A stretch of DNA of 34,421 nucleotides from Myxococcales bacterium (GCA_009692555.1 SHYY01000051.1:1-34421); one strand, 5' to 3'; positions 7,538 through 16,033 are shown, counted from the first letter of the stretch. Made by a program: numbers and translations. Notes: generated by a model from the letters alone, not told the origin.

Positions 7538-7566
7538 ATTATACTACCCTATCCCGATCATGGCAA
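7538..7566 (-). promoter_or_regulatory. Near-consensus sigma-70 promoter for the 29-residue ORF
   Basis: On the minus strand TTGCCA (7566-7561) is separated by exactly 17 bp from a perfect TATAAT (7543-7538). Transcription should begin near 7531, giving a leader of about 19 nt that contains GGGAGG. The bases upstream of the -35 are A-rich (AATGGAAAGGAAA), like an UP element. The whole 7527-7625 stretch is visibly AT-richer than the rest of the window. This is the best promoter I can see in the sequence. Confidence 0.75.
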
Positions 7567-7717
7567 TTTCCTTTCCATTCCGTGATATCTGGACCCGTTA
7601 GATCCTGATATGGAACGAGGTACGAGGCTCAGCGCAGCTTGACGGTCCAGCCCGTGGTTGATTCTCTGTGACCTCCACTGGACGCACGATGCAGCCAGTG
7701 GTGCTTGGGCTACGCCC

Positions 7718-7735
7718 GGATCCGGGGGATCCGGG
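7718..7735 (+). repeat. GGATCCGGG 9-bp tandem repeat upstream of the TPR gene
   Basis: Two exact copies of GGATCCGGG abut; the first forms the 12-bp palindrome CCCGGATCCGGG (7715-7726). They lie about 50 bp before the start of the TPR gene, in the 272-bp region 7513-7784 that otherwise holds the minus-strand promoter and no supported gene. Could be a regulator site or leader structure. Confidence 0.6.
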
Positions 7736-7784
7736 GTGCTTGCCCGGCAACGCCTTCTGGCGTACCCTCCGCGGGAGCGCCCGC

Positions 7785-8657
7785 ATGAACCAAACTCAGA
7801 ATCGTGGGATCGCGCTCGTCCTTGCGCTGGGCGCCCTGCTCCTCGGGGCGGGGGTCGCGCGCGGCGACAAGGAGTTCGACGATCCCGACACGATGTCGGC
7901 GCGGCGGCACTTCCAGCAGGGGATCGAGCACTACAACCAGCTCGAGTTCGCGGCGGCGCTGAAGGAGTTCCAGGCGGCGCGGCTGATCAAGGGACTCCCG
8001 GCCTTCGACTACAACATCGGCCGCTGCCTCGATCGGATGGAGCGATACGAGGAGGCCGTTTCCGCGTACGAGCGCTACGTGGCGCTGGCTCCGCAAGCGC
8101 CCGACGCGGCGGAGATCCGGGAACGCATCCGCACGCTCAAGGACCGCCGCGCCGCGATCGCGAGCGAGCAAGCCGCGCCGATTCCCCAGGCTCCACCGTC
8201 TTCGGCAGCTCCACCTCCTTCCACGGCTCCACCAGAAAGGCCGCCTCTCGCGCCCGCCCTGCCTGCCGTCGCACCGCCGCCCGCCGCGTCCGCTCCCGCC
8301 GCGCCGCCGCCCGCCGCCTCCTCTCGCGCCGGGTCCGATCGCCCGTCGCTGCGCCGCCCGCTCGCGCTCGGTCTGCTCATCGCCGGAGGAGTCGTCGCGC
8401 TCGGCGGCGGGGCTCTGCTGGTCGCGGCCAGCGCAGGTGCGGGAGGAGTGAATACCGCCCCCACCCTCGGGGAGCGCAATGATCGCATCGGAGCGCTCGA
8501 CGGTACGACGGCCGCCGGCTTCGTCCTCCTCGGGATCGGCGTGGCGGCGGCGGTGGCGGGCGCAGTGGTATTCCTCCTGCCGCGCCCGTCAGGGACCCGC
8601 GCGGCGCTCTGGCTATCACCCTCCCCGAGCGGAGTCATCGCGGGAGGAGGCTTTTGA
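7785..8657 (+). CDS. TPR-containing envelope protein with proline-rich linker and two membrane segments
   Basis: Predicted 290 residues from the ATG at 7785 with GGGAG 8 nt upstream; a signal peptide (hydrophobic 9-25) follows. Residues about 37-120 form two to three TPR-type helical repeats (RRHFQQGIEHYNQ..., AFDYNIGRCLDRMERYEEAVSAYERY), a protein-interaction scaffold. A Pro/Ala-rich linker spans about 131-200, then two hydrophobic segments at about 207-232 and 250-275. This layout is common in Myxococcota envelope proteins of unknown role. Its TGA overlaps the TTG start of the next gene (TTGA), so the two are probably translated together and may act together at the cell surface. No enzymatic motif is visible. 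Confidence 0.82.
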   Translation: MNQTQNRGIALVLALGALLLGAGVARGDKEFDDPDTMSARRHFQQGIEHYNQLEFAAALKEFQAARLIKGLPAFDYNIGRCLDRMERYEEAVSAYERYVALAPQAPDAAEIRERIRTLKDRRAAIASEQAAPIPQAPPSSAAPPPSTAPPERPPLAPALPAVAPPPAASAPAAPPPAASSRAGSDRPSLRRPLALGLLIAGGVVALGGGALLVAASAGAGGVNTAPTLGERNDRIGALDGTTAAGFVLLGIGVAAAVAGAVVFLLPRPSGTRAALWLSPSPSGVIAGGGF

Positions 8658-11600
8658 GACTTCTTGCCCGTGCCGTCCTGGCGACCGTCGCTCTGGCCGG
8701 CTGCAACAGCTACGACCCCTACGCCTGCGACTCCGATCAGCGGTGCACGGCTCCGGGACGGGTCGGGCGCTGCGTCGCCGCAGGCGAGAGCCGCTATTGC
8801 GCGTTCGACGATGACGCCTGTCCCTCGCGGCTGCGCTTCGATCCCTCGGCCGCGCCGAGCGTCGCCGGGCAGTGCGCGCCCGATCCGGGTGGCCCGCCCG
8901 ATCTCGCGTCGGCCGACCGCACCCCACCGCTCGACGGGGAGGCGCCGGATCGGGCGATCGTCGACGGTGACCCGATCGATTCGGCGCTGCCCGACGGAGC
9001 GGCGAAGGATCTGGCCGACGTCGATCTCGCGGGGATCGAGGAGCCGATGGATCTCGCAGGGGACGATCTTCCACCCGGGCCGGATCTCGCCCTCCCGCCG
9101 CCGGATCTCGCCGGGGTGGACCTGACCGGGAGTGATCTCGCGACCCCGCTGCCCGATCTCGCGGGCCCGGTCTCCGACCTGCCTGCCGTCGACAAAGGGG
9201 TCGGCGATCTGGGCGCGCCGGACCTCTCGATGCCGGTCGATCTGGCGACGAAGGACTTCGCGGTGATCCCCGATCTCGCAGGCGACATGGCGGTGAACCT
9301 CGCGGTGCCGCGTGTGCTGATCTGCGCCGCCGACTCCTCGATGGCCGCGCAGAACCTGAGAGTGGCGCTCGAGGCGACCAAGGCGTTCGTCAGCGTCGCG
9401 GTGAAGGACTGCGAGGCCGCCATCCCGACGGCGGCCGAATTGAAGAACTACGACGTGGTGCTGGTCTGGAACACCATCCTCCAGGGCTACAAGGATTCGG
9501 CCACGCTGGGGATGGTGCTCAACACCTACATTGCCGGGGGCGGCGGCGTGGTGCGGGCCATGTACACCCTCGCCAGCGGTCGGGAGATCACCGGGTTCAA
9601 CTACCCCTGCTTGTCGGCGGGCACGATCAGCGGCGCGAATGCGTTGAAGGCCCAGGCGAAGGAGCCGGCCAGCCCGCTCGCGGCGGGGGTCATGGGCCTC
9701 GGCAACGCCAACTCGGCCTCCGGCGGGGCGCTCTTCGCGGCCGCGGGCGCGGCGTCGGTGTGGGACTATGCGAGCGACGTGAGCGCGATCGCAAGGTGCC
9801 AGCTCCAGCTGCGGCGCCGAGTGGACCTGAACTTCTACCCGGGCACAGCGACGGGCGAGGCGACCGTGGCGGTGAAGAACGCGCTCCAGTGGGTGCTGAA
9901 CGGAACTCCGATCTGGTCGGGCAGCGATTCGCTTTGGTTCGCATCCAACTTTGTGGGAACGCCCCTGGTCTCGAGCAGCGTGACGATCAAGAACGTCGCC
10001 GCCTCGTCGGTGGTGGTGTCCGCCGCAGTCGGCGGGGCGAACCCGGGCGACTTCACCTTCAACGGCACGTCGCCCAGCATGCTCGCCGCCGGCGCCAGCT
10101 ACACCTATACGGTGACCTTCGCGCCGAAGGCCGCCGGTCCGCGCAGCGCCACCCTCACCTTCTCGGTGCCGGGGTGGCCGTCGATCGACGTGCCGATCAA
10201 CAGCAGCGCCACCCTGCGCGGGCTCTTCTTTTCGTCCTACCAAGCGACCGGGGACCAGCTGTATGCGGCGATCGCCACAGCGGATCTCGACGGGGATGGA
10301 CGCCCTGACCTCGTGGTAGCGCCCCAGAATTCAGGCACTGTCACCGTGATGCTGGCCGCGGGCGCCGGCTCCTTCCAGTCCACCAGCTACGCTCTGAGCG
10401 CACAAACCGCCCTGGCCATTGGCGACTTCGACGGCAACGGAAAGCCCGACATCGCCGCCATCAGCCCGAACAACTCCTACGTCAGCGTCCTGTACAACAC
10501 CGGGGCCGGGAAATTCGGCGCCCCGATCTCCTACAACACGCCAGCGTCGAATGGCTTCCTCGTGGTCGGGGACTTCACCGGCGACGGGAAGATCGACATT
10601 GTGACCTCGACCGGTGCTCAGGTCAGCGTGCTGGTCAACGGCGGTCAGGGCGTCTTCAACGCCCCGGTCATCACCAATGCCACCAGCGGTGGCCTCTCGG
10701 CAGCGGATCTCGATGGCGACGGGATGAGCGACCTGGTCGCGGCGAACGCAGGCGGCGACGTCAAGGTCTTCGTGTTGCGCAGCGTCGGCGCCGGCAAGTT
10801 CGCGAACGCCGTTTCGTACGGGGTAAAAAACAACGTCACTTCAACCGCCGTCGGCGACCTGGACGGCGACGGCAAGCCCGACGTCGCCGCCACCCTGGGG
10901 GCAAACCCCGGCTATCATCAGGTCGCGGTCCTGCTGAACAGCGGGAACGGCACGCTCAAGGCGCCCACCTACGGCTGCCTGGTCACCAGCAATGTCCCGC
11001 CGACCCCGAAGATCGCGGATATCGACGGCGACGGCCGAGCCGATGTCGTCGTCCCATCGGGCAACACCGGAGTGACGGTCTGCCGGAATTTGGTGAATGG
11101 CCTGCTGACCACGGGGCCCTACAGTGGCACGCGTAGCAGTGGGCTCGCCATTGGGGACTTCAACGGCGACGGTCGGTTCGACGTTGCGACGGCCGGCCTG
11201 ACGAACAACTCTCCGCGTGCGCTCGAGATTCTTTGGAACTCGGGCGGCGGCGGGCTCGGACTGTTCGCGCCGGCAGGGACGGGCCCGCGCGGGATCGCGG
11301 CGGGAAAGCTGGATGGCGACGCCTTCAACGACCTCGTGGTCGCCAACAGCGGGAGCGGCAACATCACGGTGCTGCGGGGGCTCGGCGCCGGCACCTTCGC
11401 TCCGCAGCCGGCGGTGATGGCGGGGATGAGCCCTTATCACGTGGCGCTCGGCGACTTCAACGCCGACGGGAAACTCGACGCTGCCGTCGCGCTGGCCGGC
11501 GAGGGCAAGGTGCTGGTGATGACCGGCGCGGGAACGGGAGCGCTCACCCCTGGGGCGAGCTTCACGACGGGGATGGCGCCGCACTACGTGGCGGTGGGCG

Positions 11601-12298
11601 ACGTCAGCGGCGATGCCAAGCCGGACCTCGTGGTCGTCAACAATGGCAGCAAGAGTGTCAGCGTGCTCCTGGGCGCGGGGGCCGGGATGTTCGCGCCGGC
11701 GCAGTCCTACGCCGTCGGCACGGCGCCGGTGGCGGTGGTGATCGCCGACCTGAACAACGACAAGAAGCTCGACCTCGCGGTGGCCAACTACGGCACCGCC
11801 GACGTGAGCGTGCTCCTGAATCAGGGAAACGGTCTCTTCGGGGGCGCCCTCGCTTTCGCGGCCGGCAGCAACCCCGCGAGCTTGGCGGTGGCCGACTACA
11901 ATCAGGACACGTTCCCGGATCTCGTGGTCGCGAATTTCACCGACAACACCGTGAGCCTGCTGCTCAACGAGGGCGCGGGCGCATTCCCGGTTCGCAAGAC
12001 GTTCGCCGTCGGTGGCGCCGGCTACAACTGGGCGGTCGCGGGCCTGTTCAACGCGGATGCGGTGCCCGACGTGGCCCTGGTGCGAGCCAGCGGCAACCCG
12101 ATCCACGTCTTGCGCGGCAATGGCGCCGGGCTGCTCCCGCTGCTGGTCACCCCCGACTACGAGTTCACCACCAGCCCCTTCGGCAAGCAGCCCTGGGCGG
12201 TGGTCGCGGCGGACTTCAACAATGACGGAAAGCTCGACCTCGCCTACACCGATTTCGCGCTGAACGTGGTGGGCACGCTCCTCAATTTCTCGCAGTAG
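8654..12298 (+). CDS. Giant lipoprotein: DLA stalk, Rossmann-like domain, ASH domain and 14 FG-GAP repeats
   Basis: Predicted 1,214 residues from a TTG start; GGAGG 6 nt upstream and overlap with the TPR stop support it. Signal peptide with lipobox LAGC (Cys17). Then: a Cys-containing segment (20-75), an Asp-Leu-Ala stalk (about 82-216), a Rossmann/GATase-like region (about 219-417, VLICAAD... with IAGGGGVVRAMY, ending ALQWVLNG as in ThuA-like folds), and an ASH/choice-of-anchor-type beta domain (about 425-508). FG-GAP/VCBS Ca2+ motifs then begin near residues 544, 591, 640, 685, 735, 789, 835, 885, 934, 983, 1032, 1081, 1131 and 1187. Fourteen regularly spaced motifs fit two seven-bladed propellers. 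Motifs 8 and 13 have lost the first Asp. Probably a surface adhesion or binding protein. Confidence 0.88.
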   Translation: MRLLARAVLATVALAGCNSYDPYACDSDQRCTAPGRVGRCVAAGESRYCAFDDDACPSRLRFDPSAAPSVAGQCAPDPGGPPDLASADRTPPLDGEAPDRAIVDGDPIDSALPDGAAKDLADVDLAGIEEPMDLAGDDLPPGPDLALPPPDLAGVDLTGSDLATPLPDLAGPVSDLPAVDKGVGDLGAPDLSMPVDLATKDFAVIPDLAGDMAVNLAVPRVLICAADSSMAAQNLRVALEATKAFVSVAVKDCEAAIPTAAELKNYDVVLVWNTILQGYKDSATLGMVLNTYIAGGGGVVRAMYTLASGREITGFNYPCLSAGTISGANALKAQAKEPASPLAAGVMGLGNANSASGGALFAAAGAASVWDYASDVSAIARCQLQLRRRVDLNFYPGTATGEATVAVKNALQWVLNGTPIWSGSDSLWFASNFVGTPLVSSSVTIKNVAASSVVVSAAVGGANPGDFTFNGTSPSMLAAGASYTYTVTFAPKAAGPRSATLTFSVPGWPSIDVPINSSATLRGLFFSSYQATGDQLYAAIATADLDGDGRPDLVVAPQNSGTVTVMLAAGAGSFQSTSYALSAQTALAIGDFDGNGKPDIAAISPNNSYVSVLYNTGAGKFGAPISYNTPASNGFLVVGDFTGDGKIDIVTSTGAQVSVLVNGGQGVFNAPVITNATSGGLSAADLDGDGMSDLVAANAGGDVKVFVLRSVGAGKFANAVSYGVKNNVTSTAVGDLDGDGKPDVAATLGANPGYHQVAVLLNSGNGTLKAPTYGCLVTSNVPPTPKIADIDGDGRADVVVPSGNTGVTVCRNLVNGLLTTGPYSGTRSSGLAIGDFNGDGRFDVATAGLTNNSPRALEILWNSGGGGLGLFAPAGTGPRGIAAGKLDGDAFNDLVVANSGSGNITVLRGLGAGTFAPQPAVMAGMSPYHVALGDFNADGKLDAAVALAGEGKVLVMTGAGTGALTPGASFTTGMAPHYVAVGDVSGDAKPDLVVVNNGSKSVSVLLGAGAGMFAPAQSYAVGTAPVAVVIADLNNDKKLDLAVANYGTADVSVLLNQGNGLFGGALAFAAGSNPASLAVADYNQDTFPDLVVANFTDNTVSLLLNEGAGAFPVRKTFAVGGAGYNWAVAGLFNADAVPDVALVRASGNPIHVLRGNGAGLLPLLVTPDYEFTTSPFGKQPWAVVAADFNNDGKLDLAYTDFALNVVGTLLNFSQ

Positions 12299-12300
12299 CT

Positions 12301-12337
12301 AGGTCGAGCCGCAGCCAAACCGGCGGTCAATCGACCT
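12301..12337. terminator. Weak inverted repeat between convergent genes
   Basis: AGGTCGA (12301-12307) pairs with TCGACCT (12331-12337); inside, CCGC and GCGG can pair as well. It starts 3 bp after the propeller gene and runs into the end of the permease gene. It could act as a bidirectional terminator, but there is no T-tract and the loop is long. Confidence 0.3.
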
Positions 12338-13925
12338 CCGGCCTCGGAACCGTCGCCGCGGGCTTGTCGGTCAGGAGGTAGTGGAGCGTCCCGGCGACGA
12401 GGAATCCCACGAACCAGGCGTAGTCGTACAGCGCGAGCGAGCCGGACGCGAACGAGACAAACCCGGCGCTCTCGCGCGTCGCCAGCTCGGCGAGGTACTT
12501 CGCCTGCGCCACCTTGTCGCTGCCGTACTTGCCGGCAGCGAGCGCGAACAGAAAGCCGGGTACATTCGGGAGGATGGCGATCCCGGTGGCGCAAACCGCG
12601 CTCCAGTTGAACCCGTTGCGGTATTCGTAGCGTCCGCCGCGACGGTAGAGGTCGTCCACGTCCAGCTCGCGGCGGCGCACCAGGAAGTAGTCGGTGACCA
12701 TCACTCCGCCGATCGGCCCGAGCAGCGCCGAGTAGCCGATCAGCCAGATGAAGAGGTAGGTCCCGGCCGAGGAGAGCAGCTTCCACGGCATGATCAGGAA
12801 GCCGATCGTCGCGGTGATGTAGCCGCCCATCTTGAACGAGATCTTCCCCGGCCGGAGGTTCGAGAAGTCGTTGGCCGGCGAGACCACGTTGGCGGCGATG
12901 TTGGTCGAGAGCGTCGCCAGCGAGAGCGCGAACATGGCGATCACGGTGACCACCGGATTGCCGACGCGCGCCATCACGGTGACCGGGTTGTCGACCACCT
13001 CGCCGAAGATGAGCGGCGTGGCGGCGGTGACCGCGACGCCGATGAAGGCGAACAGCGCCATCGTCGGTGGCAGGCCGATCGCCTGGCCGAGCACCTGGTC
13101 GCGCTGGCTCTTCGCGAAGCGCGTGAAGTCGGGGATGTTGAGCGAGAGCGTCGCCCAGAAGCCGACCATCGCGGTGAGGCCCGGGAAGAACACCGTCCAG
13201 AAGGTGGTCCCGGTCGGGAAGTGCGAGCCCTGCGAGAGCACCGCCGAGACCGAGCCGACCCGCACGAAGGCCCACAGCAGGAGCGCGAGGCCGGCGATGA
13301 TCAGGAGCGGCGCGGCGAGGCTCTCCATCCACTTGATCGATTCGGTGCCCTTCCAGATGAAGTAGACGTTGGTCAGCCAGAAGCCGAAGAAGCAGGCCAG
13401 CTGCCCCGGCGAGAGGCCGAGGGCGAGCCAGAGCTTCCACCACGTCTCGGCGGCGAGCGGGCTATCAGCGACGGGGAGCGAGGCGAGGATCGGCGCGGCG
13501 GCGGTGCCGAACGAGTTGATCAGCTCGAAGATCGCCAGGCCCCCGAACCAGGTCTGGATGCCGAACCAGCCGCACGCGACGATCGCCCGCATCACCGCCG
13601 GGATGTTCGCGCCGAGGACGCCGTAGCTGGCGCGCGCGAACACCGGGAACGGGATCCCGTAGCGCGTCCCGGCGTGCGCGTTCAGCACCATCGGGAACAG
13701 CACGATCAGGTTGCCGAGGGTGACGGTGATCACCCCCTGCCACCACGACATCCCCTGCTGCACCAGCCCCGATGCGAGCTGGTAGGTCGGGATGCAGATG
13801 CACATCCCCACCCACAGCGCCGCGATGTGCCACATCCCCCAGGTGCGCTTGTCCTGGGGGACCGGCGCGAGGTCCTCGTTGTGGAGCTGCGGGTTGTGAA
13901 GCTGCGGATCGTGCCCGGTCGCCAT
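12327..13925 (-). CDS. NCS1-family permease for pyrimidine or hydantoin-type substrate
   Basis: Predicted 532 residues with about 12 membrane segments. NCS1 transporters import nucleobases, hydantoins, allantoin or thiamine with Na+ or H+. Residues lining the substrate site of the Mhp1 hydantoin permease have visible counterparts: W120 and Q124 in CGWFGIQ (Mhp1 Trp117/Gln121), W199 in SIKWME and N263 in LNIPDFTR. The N-terminus carries a repeated PQLHN. It is the last gene of the pyrimidine operon, its ATG immediately following the TAG of dihydropyrimidinase. Context favours uracil, dihydrouracil or a hydantoin as substrate; sequence alone does not decide. No other transporter is in the operon. 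Confidence 0.9.
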   Translation of the reverse strand: MATGHDPQLHNPQLHNEDLAPVPQDKRTWGMWHIAALWVGMCICIPTYQLASGLVQQGMSWWQGVITVTLGNLIVLFPMVLNAHAGTRYGIPFPVFARASYGVLGANIPAVMRAIVACGWFGIQTWFGGLAIFELINSFGTAAAPILASLPVADSPLAAETWWKLWLALGLSPGQLACFFGFWLTNVYFIWKGTESIKWMESLAAPLLIIAGLALLLWAFVRVGSVSAVLSQGSHFPTGTTFWTVFFPGLTAMVGFWATLSLNIPDFTRFAKSQRDQVLGQAIGLPPTMALFAFIGVAVTAATPLIFGEVVDNPVTVMARVGNPVVTVIAMFALSLATLSTNIAANVVSPANDFSNLRPGKISFKMGGYITATIGFLIMPWKLLSSAGTYLFIWLIGYSALLGPIGGVMVTDYFLVRRRELDVDDLYRRGGRYEYRNGFNWSAVCATGIAILPNVPGFLFALAAGKYGSDKVAQAKYLAELATRESAGFVSFASGSLALYDYAWFVGFLVAGTLHYLLTDKPAATVPRPEVD

Positions 13926-15335
13926 CTACAGGCTGAAGGTGCCGCGGCGGAGGAAGTGGCCACGGCCCGGGCGCGAGAGGAACTTGTCGTGCTCGACGAT
14001 CAGCTCGCCGCGCGAGAAGACGTGCGACGGGGCGCCGATCACCGTCTTGCCCTCGAAGGCGGCGTAGTCGGCGCGCATGTGGAGGTTCTTGTGCGAGAGC
14101 TCGAAGCGCTTCTCGGGGTCCCACACCACCACGTCGGCGTCGGCGCCGATGCAGATGTTGCCCTTGCGCGGGTAGAGCCCGAAGATCTTCGCCGGCGCCG
14201 TCGACGTGATCTCGACGAAGCGGTTCATCGAGATCTTCCTCTCGCGCACCGCCTCCCACAGCAGGTGCAGGCGCGTCTCGATCCCCGGCATCCCGTTCGG
14301 GATCTTCGAGAAGTCGCCGCGCCCGAGCTCCTTCTGCCCCTTCATGCAGAACGGGCAGTGATCGGTCGACACCACCTGGAGGTCGTGATTGCGGAGACCG
14401 CGCCAGAGGTGCTCCTGGTGGTGCTTCGGACGCAGCGGCGGGGTGCAGACGAACTTCGCCCCCTCGAACTCGCCCTCCCCTTCCCCCTCCGGCTTGCCGC
14501 GCAGATCGTCCTCGCTGCAGAAGAGGTACTGCGGGCAGGTCTCGGCGTAGGCGGGCAGGCCGCGGTCGCGCGCCTCCATCACCCGCTCGAGGGCGCGCTG
14601 GGCCGAGAGGTGTACGATGTACACCGGCACCTTGGCCATCTCGGCGAGGGCGATCGCCCGCTCGGTGCCGGTCGCTTCGGCCACCTCGGGACGCGACAGC
14701 GCGTGCCAGACCGGCGCGGTGTGACCCTCCGCGAGCGCGCGCTGCACGAGCACATCGATCGGCAGCCCGTGCTCGGCGTGCATGCAGATCAGCGCGCCGA
14801 TCTCGCCGGCGCGCAGCATGGCGCGAAAGATCGACTGGTCGTCGAGCAGCAGCACGCCCGGGTAGGCCATGAACAGCTTGAACGAGGTGACCCCTTCGCG
14901 AACGATCTTCGCCATCTCCTCGAGCTGATTCGGCGGCACGTCGGTGGCGATCATGTGGAAGCCGTAATCGATCGCCGCCTTGCCCTCGGCCTTGGCGTGC
15001 CAGGTGTCGAGCGCCTCGGTGAGCGTGCCGCCCTTCTTCTGGATCGCGAAGTCGATGATCGTGGTCGTGCCGCCGTGCGCCGCAGCGACGGTGCCGGACT
15101 CGAAATCATCGACCGAGTTGGTGCCGCCGAAGGGCATATCGAGGTGGGTGTGGGCGTCGATCCCGCCGGGGATGATGTACTGCCCGGTGGCGTCGATCTC
15201 GCGCGTCGGCGAGCCGGCGCGCTCGCGGCCCGCGGGGTGGGTGAGCGCCACGATCCGCCCGCCCTCGATCCACACATCGGCGACGAAGGTGTCCGACGCC
15301 GTGACCACCGTTCCGTTCTTGATCAGAGTTCGCAT
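13926..15335 (-). CDS. hydA: Dihydropyrimidinase (D-hydantoinase)
   Basis: Predicted 469 residues, the family's length. It opens the ring of 5,6-dihydrouracil or dihydrothymine to the N-carbamoyl-beta-amino acid, second step of reductive pyrimidine catabolism. The binuclear zinc site is complete: H62 and H64 (DAHTHLDMPFGG), the carboxylated K153 (SFKLFMAYPG), H186 (CMHAEHG), H242 (VHLSA) and D325 (STDHCPF). A short Glu-Gly repeat (about 283-292) in a loop is unusual. GGAGGAA lies about 5 nt before the ATG. It is followed without gap by the permease. Hydantoinases used on 5-substituted hydantoins share this sequence, but PreTA and ureidopropionase in the operon favour pyrimidines. Confidence 0.95.
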   Translation of the reverse strand: MRTLIKNGTVVTASDTFVADVWIEGGRIVALTHPAGRERAGSPTREIDATGQYIIPGGIDAHTHLDMPFGGTNSVDDFESGTVAAAHGGTTTIIDFAIQKKGGTLTEALDTWHAKAEGKAAIDYGFHMIATDVPPNQLEEMAKIVREGVTSFKLFMAYPGVLLLDDQSIFRAMLRAGEIGALICMHAEHGLPIDVLVQRALAEGHTAPVWHALSRPEVAEATGTERAIALAEMAKVPVYIVHLSAQRALERVMEARDRGLPAYAETCPQYLFCSEDDLRGKPEGEGEGEFEGAKFVCTPPLRPKHHQEHLWRGLRNHDLQVVSTDHCPFCMKGQKELGRGDFSKIPNGMPGIETRLHLLWEAVRERKISMNRFVEITSTAPAKIFGLYPRKGNICIGADADVVVWDPEKRFELSHKNLHMRADYAAFEGKTVIGAPSHVFSRGELIVEHDKFLSRPGRGHFLRRGTFSL

Positions 15336-15368
15336 CGCGTTCCTCCGGTGACCCGTTTCTACCGCCTC

Positions 15369-15644
15369 TTACCTCATGACCAGCGAGCGCGCGCCGCGGC
15401 CGAGATCGGAGAGGCCGGCGCGCCATGCCTCACCGAGGGTGGCGCCCTTCGCGCCGTGCTGCCCGACCGCGCGCGCGAACAGGCCGGCGACGACATACCA
15501 GGCGAGCATCAGCGTGCCCTGGAATCGGCTCGCCTGGGGAATCAGCGGCCAGCCGAACGCGAGGTGCATCGCCGCGCTGTACCAGCCGGCGAGGATCGCG
15601 AAGGTGGCCACGCCGTAGAGCGCGGCGATGCTCTGCGGGCTCAT
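15369..15644 (-). CDS. Small two-helix membrane protein in the pyrimidine operon (unknown)
   Basis: Predicted 91 residues. Two hydrophobic segments, about 5-29 (AALYGVATFAILAGWYSAAM) and 41-61 (FQGTLMLAWYVVAGLFARAV), are joined by a short loop; the C-terminal 30 residues are Arg/Gly-rich and soluble. I do not recognise the family. Its ATG overlaps the stop of the preceding 130-residue gene by 4 bases (ATGA), so the two are translationally coupled. Placed between beta-ureidopropionase and dihydropyrimidinase, it may serve pathway transport or membrane attachment of the enzymes; that is inference from position only. Confidence 0.72.
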   Translation of the reverse strand: MSPQSIAALYGVATFAILAGWYSAAMHLAFGWPLIPQASRFQGTLMLAWYVVAGLFARAVGQHGAKGATLGEAWRAGLSDLGRGARSLVMR

Positions 15645-16033
15645 TCGTGCTCCCCATGCTCGCTCGGCCAGGAACGTTCGTAGGACTCGACGTCGCCGAA
15701 CGCCTCGCCCGACGACGGCAGGTAGACCACGCCGCCGAGGCGCCGCTGGATCTCCGCCGCCATTCGCGCCATCCAGAAGCCGCGCGAGGCCGAGAGCACC
15801 GCCGAGGCGCGCAGGGTCGCCCGCGCCGTCGGGACCAGGCGCCGCACCGCATCGGGCGGGGTCGCCACCTCGACCAGCACCAGCGGCACGCCGCCCTCGA
15901 CCTCCTCGTCCCCCTCGACGAGGCGGAGCGTCCCATCGCGGCCCTCATGGAGCGCGCCGAATCGCTCCAGCGCGATCGCGATCGCCGCCGGCGCAGGCGC
16001 GGTGTCGAACCAGATCTCGACCTCCTGGCTCAT
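15641..16033 (-). CDS. Unrecognised 130-residue cytoplasmic protein in the pyrimidine operon
   Basis: Starts at the ATG at 16033 (MSQEVEIWF); a TTG two codons upstream is possible. No signal peptide or membrane segment. The sequence is mixed alpha/beta: a strand at 4-8, a helix (about 14-26), then an acidic Glu/Asp-Gly-rich hairpin region (about 33-50), a strand VPLVLVEVATP, a long Arg/Ala-rich helix (about 62-100) and an acidic, Ser/Glu-rich tail. I cannot assign a family. It follows beta-ureidopropionase by 34 bp and overlaps the two-helix membrane protein by 4 bases, so the pair probably forms a functional unit. Confidence 0.7.
   Translation of the reverse strand: MSQEVEIWFDTAPAPAAIAIALERFGALHEGRDGTLRLVEGDEEVEGGVPLVLVEVATPPDAVRRLVPTARATLRASAVLSASRGFWMARMAAEIQRRLGGVVYLPSSGEAFGDVESYERSWPSEHGEHE

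Noticed and set aside
7559..7600. 13-codon plus-strand ORF overlapping the minus-strand promoter
   Set aside because: No Shine-Dalgarno sequence or suitable promoter spacing; too short to separate from chance.
7639..7665. TTGACG as a -35 for the TPR gene
   Set aside because: No acceptable -10 hexamer follows at 16-18 bp.
12381..15683. 1,100-codon plus-strand open frame
   Set aside because: Antisense to the permease and dihydropyrimidinase; composition is Arg/Glu/Asp-rich with no domain, as expected from a GC-rich shadow frame.
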